From: Bacillota bacterium | GTDB lineage: Bacteria; Bacillota; Clostridia; Oscillospirales; Acutalibacteraceae | Assembly (NCBI GenBank): GCA_023458915.1 | Contig: JAEWWM010000060.1 | Location: forward strand, 1 to 10,395 | Reading direction: 5' to 3' | DNA length: 10,395 bases | Shown: piece after piece, positions 6,591-10,395 of the stretch | How the letters are laid out: each line of letters opens with the position of its first letter | Numbering within the stretch: the first letter of the stretch is position 1 | Translations under genes and position numbers: made by a program | The notes under the pieces: generated by a model | The model's input: the letters and a program-made list of their open reading frames with translations, nothing else | The model's database searches: none | Told to the model about the DNA's origin: nothing

Positions 6591-7010
6591 TTAATTACTG
6601 TAAATTTCTGTATCTGTATCTTTCCCAGACTGTTTTTTCGTGCCTATAAAAACGTCGTCAAACTCATCTTTTTGTTTTTCGTTTTTGGGTTTAAAAAGCA
6701 GCACCATAAACGGCGAAAAAGCATAAAAACCGGAGAAAATCATGATTATTAAAGCTGTACCCAAAATACAGTATTCTTCACTTATAAAAATCGAGGCCGC
6801 GAAGATTATTATTGATACTATCTCTACAATTCCCAAAAATTTAAAGGTTTCAGACTTTACTTTTACCTGTGATATCTGCTCGCAATACTTGCATTTATAA
6901 GCCGCTTTGTTTTTAGCCAAAAAAGCTTCCACGTACCAAATTTCTTCGCCACAGTACGGGCATTTTGCCAAGCTGAATTTGTCGATGTTCTTTTCGCCTC
7001 CGATTTTCAT
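6591..7010 (-). CDS. Zinc-ribbon, two-TM membrane protein of unknown function
   Basis: The 139-aa protein has an N-terminal CxxC-x19-CxxC pair (C17, C20, C40, C43; CPYC and CKYC), which should bind one zinc in a rubredoxin-like or zinc-ribbon fold. Two hydrophobic segments follow at about 58-76 and 82-106, then a charged tail ending EIYSN. It resembles small clostridial proteins described as having a CxxC-x20-CxxC motif, but no function is known to me. The ATG at 7008-7010 starts 25 bases after the remB stop. No Shine-Dalgarno is visible before it, only an A+T run (TTAATTAGTTAATTA), so translation may be coupled to remB or weak. GGAGG occurs inside codons 4-5, but no standard start codon lies at the right distance from it. 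The gene sits inside the replication cluster, 31 bases before gyrB, where I would not expect it. Confidence 0.75.
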   Translation of the reverse strand: MKIGGEKNIDKFSLAKCPYCGEEIWYVEAFLAKNKAAYKCKYCEQISQVKVKSETFKFLGIVEIVSIIIFAASIFISEEYCILGTALIIMIFSGFYAFSPFMVLLFKPKNEKQKDEFDDVFIGTKKQSGKDTDTEIYSN

Positions 7011-7035
7011 TAATTAACTAATTAAATCATACTAG

Positions 7036-7287
7036 TTAGGTTATATTATTTCTTTTGAGCAATGTAATTGGCAGAAGTGGACCTATGTACACTGTTTCTT
7101 CACCTTTGTCATCACATAACACAAAAGATTTGGGCAGCTTATCGCCTGCATTTACTATTTTACCCCTTTTTTCCATGTTTGACAAATAATTTCTATTCAC
7201 TTTAAAAACCGTGGTTTTATCAAGGTCAAATATTCCTATGATATTACAGTCGTCTATTATAGCATCGCCACCAATATTTAAATACAT
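7036..7287 (-). CDS. remB: RemB-like DNA-binding regulator (DUF370-related)
   Basis: The 83-aa protein starts at the ATG at 7285-7287 with AGGAAG at 7295-7300, 7 bases upstream. A longer reading up to 7410 would run into recF and is not credible. The N-terminus MYLNIGGDAIIDDCNIIGIFDLDKTT matches the RemB pattern (MYIHLG...VGIFD in Bacillus subtilis YaaB/RemB), and the end KSFVLCDD...YIGPLLPITLLKR matches the conserved KS(F/I)V...YISP...TLLKR part. Length agrees with the roughly 81-aa Bacillus protein. In B. subtilis RemA and RemB promote matrix and osmoprotection gene expression, RemA by forming DNA-wrapping rings; RemB is less well understood. Its place right after recF and before gyrB is the classical one. 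It lies 67 bases after the recF stop; no promoter stands out in that gap. Confidence 0.88.
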   Translation of the reverse strand: MYLNIGGDAIIDDCNIIGIFDLDKTTVFKVNRNYLSNMEKRGKIVNAGDKLPKSFVLCDDKGEETVYIGPLLPITLLKRNNIT

Positions 7288-7354
7288 TTTTAAACTTCCT
7301 TTTAAAAAATAAAAATCAATTACATCCAACAGCTGACCTTTAAAAACAAAAAAA

Positions 7355-8473
7355 TTAAAAATCACAAATTTCTGTAACTCTGCCGTTTTCAACTTCAAAA
7401 AGTTTGCCATTTTTCAAGCGTTTTGAAACCGATTGATCGCAGCTTGTTATGAAAACCTGTCTATTTTTTATTTTATCTATCATATAATTTTTGCGGTAAT
7501 CATCAAGTTCACTCATAACATCATCGAGCAATATTACAGGTGGTTCACCAATTTTTTCCTCTAAAACTGCAGCTTCAGCAAGTTTTAGTGAAAGCGCCGC
7601 AGAACGCTGCTGACCTTGCGAGCCAAAATGCCGAACGTGCTTATCATCGATAAAAATTTCAAGTTCATCTTTATGCGGGCCTACTGAGGTGGAACCTGTT
7701 TTCAGATCTGAATTTTTTGCTTTTTCAAAACGAGTTTTAAGAATCTCTTTTATGTCTGAAATAGAAGCGTCCGAAATAATATTCTTTGAAAAACTCGGCA
7801 GGTAAAATATACTTAAATTTTCTTTACAGTTTGAAATCTCAGAGTAAATTTTAAAAGCTTCTTTTTTAAGCAGCTCAAGATATTCGAGCCTTTCTTTAAT
7901 CATAAACGCGCCAAGTTCTGAGAGTTTCTCATCTAAAACTTCAAGAAAAGCAAAATCTCCGCCGCTGAAAGACAGATTTTTAAGAAGCGCATTTCTTTGC
8001 CGCAGTGTTTGATTATATCTGATAATCGCACCGGTGTATGTCGGTTTTAGTTGGCATATGGCAGCGTCTAAAAATTTCCGCCTGCAGTCGGGTCCACCGC
8101 TTATTAAAGAAAGCTGAACGGGCGAAAACAGAACTACTCTAAATTTTCCGATAATATTTGTAGGGTACGGTTTGCCTACACCGTTTAAAAATGCTTTTCT
8201 CTTCCCTTCACCGAAAAAAACCGCTATTTCTTGCTCTCTTTTTTCAAAAAAGAATTTTCCTTCAAGTTTTGCCGAGGTTTCGTTAAAGTTTATAAGCTCA
8301 GCATCTCGTGTCCCGCGAAAAGATCGCGCACCGGTAAACATCCAGAGAGATTCAATAAGATTCGTTTTACCCTGGGCATTTTTCCCGTAAATAAAATTTA
8401 TACCCGGACTAAAATGAACAGTATCTTTTTTTAAATTTCTGTACTCACTTATAGTAATTTCATTTATGTTCAC
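7355..8473 (-). CDS. recF: DNA replication and repair protein RecF
   Basis: The 372-aa protein is an SMC/Rad50-like ATPase that binds gapped DNA and, with RecO and RecR, helps load RecA. The start is GTG at 8471-8473, with AAAGGT at 8483-8488, 9 bases upstream; it begins MNINEITISEYRNL, the usual RecF opening. Landmarks: Walker A GKNAQGKT (30-37), SVGPHKDEL in the middle domain, ABC signature GSQGQQRSAALSLKLAE (284-300), Walker B VILLDDVMSELD (313-324), and the switch segment FITSCDQ. Length is normal. It starts 18 bases after the dnaN stop, and its ribosome binding site fills that gap, so the two are almost certainly co-transcribed. Many Firmicutes have a small S4-domain gene (yaaA) between dnaN and recF; here there is no room for one. 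Confidence 0.98.
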   Translation of the reverse strand: MNINEITISEYRNLKKDTVHFSPGINFIYGKNAQGKTNLIESLWMFTGARSFRGTRDAELINFNETSAKLEGKFFFEKREQEIAVFFGEGKRKAFLNGVGKPYPTNIIGKFRVVLFSPVQLSLISGGPDCRRKFLDAAICQLKPTYTGAIIRYNQTLRQRNALLKNLSFSGGDFAFLEVLDEKLSELGAFMIKERLEYLELLKKEAFKIYSEISNCKENLSIFYLPSFSKNIISDASISDIKEILKTRFEKAKNSDLKTGSTSVGPHKDELEIFIDDKHVRHFGSQGQQRSAALSLKLAEAAVLEEKIGEPPVILLDDVMSELDDYRKNYMIDKIKNRQVFITSCDQSVSKRLKNGKLFEVENGRVTEICDF

Positions 8474-8491
8474 TTTTAAAATACCTTTATT

Positions 8492-9598
8492 TTATTCCGC
8501 TTTTATTCTAACCGGAAGAACCATAAAAAGAAATGAATCTCCTTCTTTTGGAAGAATTTTTATAGGACTTAATGGTCCGTTTAAATAGATTTCTATTTCA
8601 TCACAGTTGCTGTTTCTAAGGGCGTCTGTCATATATTTGTTGTTAAACGCGACCTCAAGTTCCTCTGGGGAATTACTTTTTGCAGGAATTTCGTCATTTG
8701 CTTTTCCGATTGGAACTATACAGGAAAGATGGATATGATTTTCTGAAAAGATGCATTTTACCGGGCTTTGCAGTCTATCAATTATAAGGAGTGATACTCT
8801 TTCGATACTATCAACTAAATCTTGTGTGTTAACAACGACTTTAATTTTTGTTTTTTCAGGAATAGTGGATTTATAGTCAAGAAAATCGCCTTCCAAAAGT
8901 CTAGATATAACAGAGTAGTCACCAATATCAAAAACTATATGGCGCATTCCTGCTGAAATTTTAAGAGTTTCGTCTGTATCGGGAAGAAGTTTTAAAACTT
9001 CTCTTAAAGTTTTTCCGGGGACTACAAATTTTAGTTCTGATTTTTCTTTTATTGGTTCAGTCCGCACTGCAAGCCTGTAGCCATCGACCGAAACAAGGGT
9101 TAAGGTTTTATCTTTTATTTCAAATAAAGTTCCCGTGTGAATTGGTTTTGAATCGTTTTCCGAAACCGCAAATATAGTTTGCCTTATCATGCTTTTAATT
9201 ACGCTAACAGAAAGCTCGAAATTTTCTGCATCATCAACTGTTGGAAGGCTGGGAAATTCGTTTGCATCTATTCCAATTAATTCAAACTGGCTTTGTCCTC
9301 CGGTTATTTTCGCGGTCAAATTATCTATGATTTCAATCTCAGCATACTCAGACGGAAGCTTTCTTACAATTTCGGTAAAAAGACGAGCGTTTAGAACGGT
9401 TTTTCCTTCTTTTTTTACTTGTGCTGGTACAGAAGTTGTTATACCAAATTCGGTGTTGTAGCCGCAAAGCTCAATTTTGTTTTCCTTTGCGCTTATTAAA
9501 ATCCCTTCTAGCGCTGGTATAACTGATTTTTGAGCTACTGCTTTTTGAACATTTGTTAGAGCTTCTACAAATTTTGTTTTTTCACAAGTAAATTTCAC
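8492..9598 (-). CDS. dnaN: DNA polymerase III subunit beta (sliding clamp)
   Basis: The 368-aa protein has the normal length of the clamp, a dimer of three similar domains per subunit that encircles DNA and tethers DNA polymerase III. The start is GTG at 9596-9598, with AAAGGA at 9607-9612, 8 bases upstream. It opens MKFTCEKTKFVEALTNVQKAV and has the family segments IPALEGILI (27-35), IGIDANEFPSLP (108-119), SVDGYRLAV (170-178) and the C-terminal MVLPVRI (359-365). The last two contribute to the hydrophobic cleft that binds partner proteins. The three-residue end KAE extends slightly past the usual LPVR(L/I) terminus. It follows dnaA after a 366-base spacer that carries the origin elements; the spacer also has to hold the dnaN promoter or be read through from dnaA. 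I did not find a convincing -35/-10 pair in it. Confidence 0.98.
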   Translation of the reverse strand: MKFTCEKTKFVEALTNVQKAVAQKSVIPALEGILISAKENKIELCGYNTEFGITTSVPAQVKKEGKTVLNARLFTEIVRKLPSEYAEIEIIDNLTAKITGGQSQFELIGIDANEFPSLPTVDDAENFELSVSVIKSMIRQTIFAVSENDSKPIHTGTLFEIKDKTLTLVSVDGYRLAVRTEPIKEKSELKFVVPGKTLREVLKLLPDTDETLKISAGMRHIVFDIGDYSVISRLLEGDFLDYKSTIPEKTKIKVVVNTQDLVDSIERVSLLIIDRLQSPVKCIFSENHIHLSCIVPIGKANDEIPAKSNSPEELEVAFNNKYMTDALRNSNCDEIEIYLNGPLSPIKILPKEGDSFLFMVLPVRIKAE

Positions 9599-9670
9599 AT
9601 AATCATTCCTTTGTATTTACTTCAATTTTTGAAAAATGAGCTAGTAAAAGAAAGTATAGTATAAAATATA

Positions 9671-9689
9671 TAGTAATAGTAGTAGGGGC
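9671..9689 (-). promoter_or_regulatory. DnaA-trio element with GC-rich clamp
   Basis: On the + strand the bases read TAG TAA TAG TAG TAG followed by GGGC, i.e. on the - strand GCCC then TAC TAC TAT TAC TAT-type steps. Five consecutive TA(G/A) triplets directly next to a GC run and flanked by DnaA boxes match the DnaA-trio described in B. subtilis, which binds single-stranded DNA through the DnaA filament and sets the direction of unwinding towards dnaN. The next bases continue as A+T only. Confidence 0.75.
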
Positions 9690-9706
9690 TGTTTAAATGT
9701 TGAAAA
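9690..9706 (-). promoter_or_regulatory. Trio-proximal DnaA box pair (divergent)
   Basis: On the - strand, TTTTCAACA (9698-9706, 7 of 9 to TTATCCACA) runs into ATTTAAACA (9690-9698, only 5 of 9) and then straight into the GCCCC run. In B. subtilis two boxes hold this position. The first is a plausible weak box; the second is called mainly on position and on being repeated elsewhere in the region. Confidence 0.5.
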
Positions 9707-9803
9707 AACTTTTATTCTGCAAAACATTCAAAAAAATTTGAAATTTTGAGTGTTAAATCTTTGTTTAAAGTTTGTCTAATGTTTTAAGCTTTGGAAAATC
9801 GCT

Positions 9804-9812
9804 TGTGGACAA
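9804..9812 (-). promoter_or_regulatory. DnaA box TTGTCCACA
   Basis: On the - strand this is TTGTCCACA, 8 of 9 to the consensus TTATCCACA and the best match in the intergenic region. It points the same way as the weaker boxes, from dnaA towards dnaN. Confidence 0.75.
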
Positions 9813-9825
9813 GTTTAAAACTGAT

Positions 9826-9852
9826 TGTTTAAAGTTGAAAATTTGTTGAAAA
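9826..9852 (-). promoter_or_regulatory. Helically phased relaxed DnaA boxes with TTTAAACA
   Basis: On the - strand TTTTCAACA (9844-9852) and TTTTCAACT (9833-9841) start 11 bases apart, about one helical turn, and the second is followed by TTTAAACA (9826-9833). The same TTTTCAAC plus TTTAAACA combination recurs at 9690-9706. The phasing supports cooperative DnaA binding, but each site alone is weak. Confidence 0.5.
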
Positions 9853-9964
9853 TAATTTTAATTTTACAGCCAAAAAATTGTTAAAGATCTTTATCAATTA
9901 AACTTGTTTTAAAACCAGTTCAAATTCAACGAAAAGTGACGAAAAATGCATATCCATAGATATA

Positions 9965-10395
9965 TTATCTATCACGTATGTTTTTTATAATATCTTCAAT
10001 CATGGCTTTTATTTTTGAATCTTTGGTCAGAGTTTTTTCTACTTGCTGTAGCGCATAAACTATAGTTGAGTGATCTCTGCCGCCGAATTCTTCGCCTATT
10101 GAGACAAGGGGTAACTGAGTTATATCTCTTACAACGTACATTGAAATTTGGCGAGCGTTTGAGATGGACGCTGACCTCTTGGACGAACGTATATCCTGCG
10201 GAGTTACGCTGAAAGTTCTGGCAACCTCGTCTATTATTTTTTCAACTGTTACAGGAGGAGGCTGGTCGTTATTAAGTATATCTGAAATGGCCATCTGAGC
10301 TGTTTGAATTCCCATTGGTTCGCCGCCTAAAAGATGGTGTGCTTTTAATTTTTTAACAGCGCCTTCAAGCTGCCTTATATTTGTTTTGAGTCTTT
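9965..10395 (-). CDS. dnaA: DnaA replication initiator, C-terminal fragment
   Basis: The gene runs off the right edge; 142 complete codons (10393 down to 9965) are visible, ending CGT GAT AGA TAA. Reading continues in frame past the Met at 10313-10315, so that Met is internal. The fragment opens with the end of the AAA+ domain lid, RLKTNIRQLEGAVKKLKAH. A linker with PPPVTVEKIIDEVARTFSV and then domain IV follow: ISNARQISMYVVRDITQLPLVSIGEEFGGRDHSTIVYAL (about residues 73-111 of the fragment). This helix-turn-helix is the DnaA-box-binding signature. GRDHST is intact; its Asp, His and Thr contact the box bases in E. coli DnaA. The protein opens the origin and initiates replication. The neighbouring 366-base spacer contains its likely targets, several of which are divergent although the domain IV signature looks ordinary. 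Confidence 0.98.
   Translation of the reverse strand, partial: RLKTNIRQLEGAVKKLKAHHLLGGEPMGIQTAQMAISDILNNDQPPPVTVEKIIDEVARTFSVTPQDIRSSKRSASISNARQISMYVVRDITQLPLVSIGEEFGGRDHSTIVYALQQVEKTLTKDSKIKAMIEDIIKNIRDR

Larger units (their letters stand above)
9599..9964. other. oriC: dnaA-dnaN intergenic region, probable oriC unwinding half
   Basis: This 366-base stretch has no credible gene and is very A+T-rich. Read from dnaA towards dnaN (the - strand), it carries one near-perfect DnaA box (TTGTCCACA), three relaxed boxes (TTTTCAACA twice, TTTTCAACT once) and three copies of TTTAAACA. After these come a GCCCC run, five DnaA-trios and the tract ATATTTTATACTATAC, a likely unwinding element. This is the arrangement of the basal unwinding system in B. 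subtilis oriC, where the origin is split on either side of dnaA. The other half, upstream of dnaA, is outside the window. The melted region would lie about 9620-9685, ending close to the dnaN start. Confidence 0.75.

Noticed and set aside
7288..7410. A 41-codon N-terminal extension of remB into the end of recF
   Set aside because: RemB proteins begin at the MYLNIG-like start, which here has its own AGGAAG ribosome binding site, and the extension overlaps the recF coding end with no family support.
9671..9685. TAG/TAA triplet run as a simple microsatellite
   Set aside because: Its position between a DnaA-box/GC run and an A+T tract right before dnaN fits the DnaA-trio far better than a random slippage repeat.
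1..10395. CRISPR arrays, insertion sequences, tRNA or rRNA genes, prophage
   Set aside because: No regularly spaced direct repeats, transposase-like ORFs, terminal inverted repeats or RNA gene signatures were seen; the window is almost fully filled by housekeeping and small hypothetical genes.

Overview
The window is A+T-rich chromosomal DNA from a Gram-positive, Firmicutes-type bacterium. Three things point there: the gene order dnaA-dnaN-recF-remB-gyrB-gyrA, which is typical of Firmicutes replication-origin regions; the presence of RemB; and the end of a D-alanyl-teichoic-acid (dlt) operon at the left edge. Protein details (GyrA HPHGDASVYDAL, GyrB PLWGKML, a zinc-ribbon membrane protein and a YcxB-like protein mixed in with the gyrase genes) suggest an anaerobic Clostridia lineage, perhaps Oscillospirales/Ruminococcaceae. 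That placement is inference from memory, not a measured phylogeny.

Layout. At 1-291 on the + strand lie the 3' end of dltD and an overlapping 48-codon gene that I identify as dltX. Everything else is on the - strand, so from here it is read from right to left. The 3' part of dnaA (right edge to 9965) is followed by a 366-base non-coding stretch with the hallmarks of the unwinding half of a Firmicutes oriC: same-orientation DnaA boxes, a short GC run, five DnaA-trio repeats and an A+T-rich tract. Then come dnaN, recF, remB, an unnamed two-TM zinc-ribbon protein and gyrB, with gaps of 18 to 67 bases, consistent with one transcription unit. After a 152-base gap with a good sigma-A-type promoter come a YcxB-like membrane protein and gyrA. 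After another 148-base gap, with a stem-loop and a strong sigma-A-type promoter, comes a single-TM orphan protein that ends 8 bases from the end of dltX (convergent).

How the genes work together. DnaA melts the origin and DnaN clamps the polymerase. RecF loads RecA at gaps, and GyrA2GyrB2 removes the positive supercoils made by replication. RemB is a small DNA-binding regulator commonly encoded here. DltD and DltX belong to a separate pathway, D-alanylation of teichoic acids. I found no rRNA, tRNA, CRISPR array, insertion sequence or prophage. The least conventional parts are dltX placed after and inside dltD, the divergent DnaA boxes beside canonical DnaA-trios, and three uncharacterised membrane proteins interleaved with the gyrase genes.
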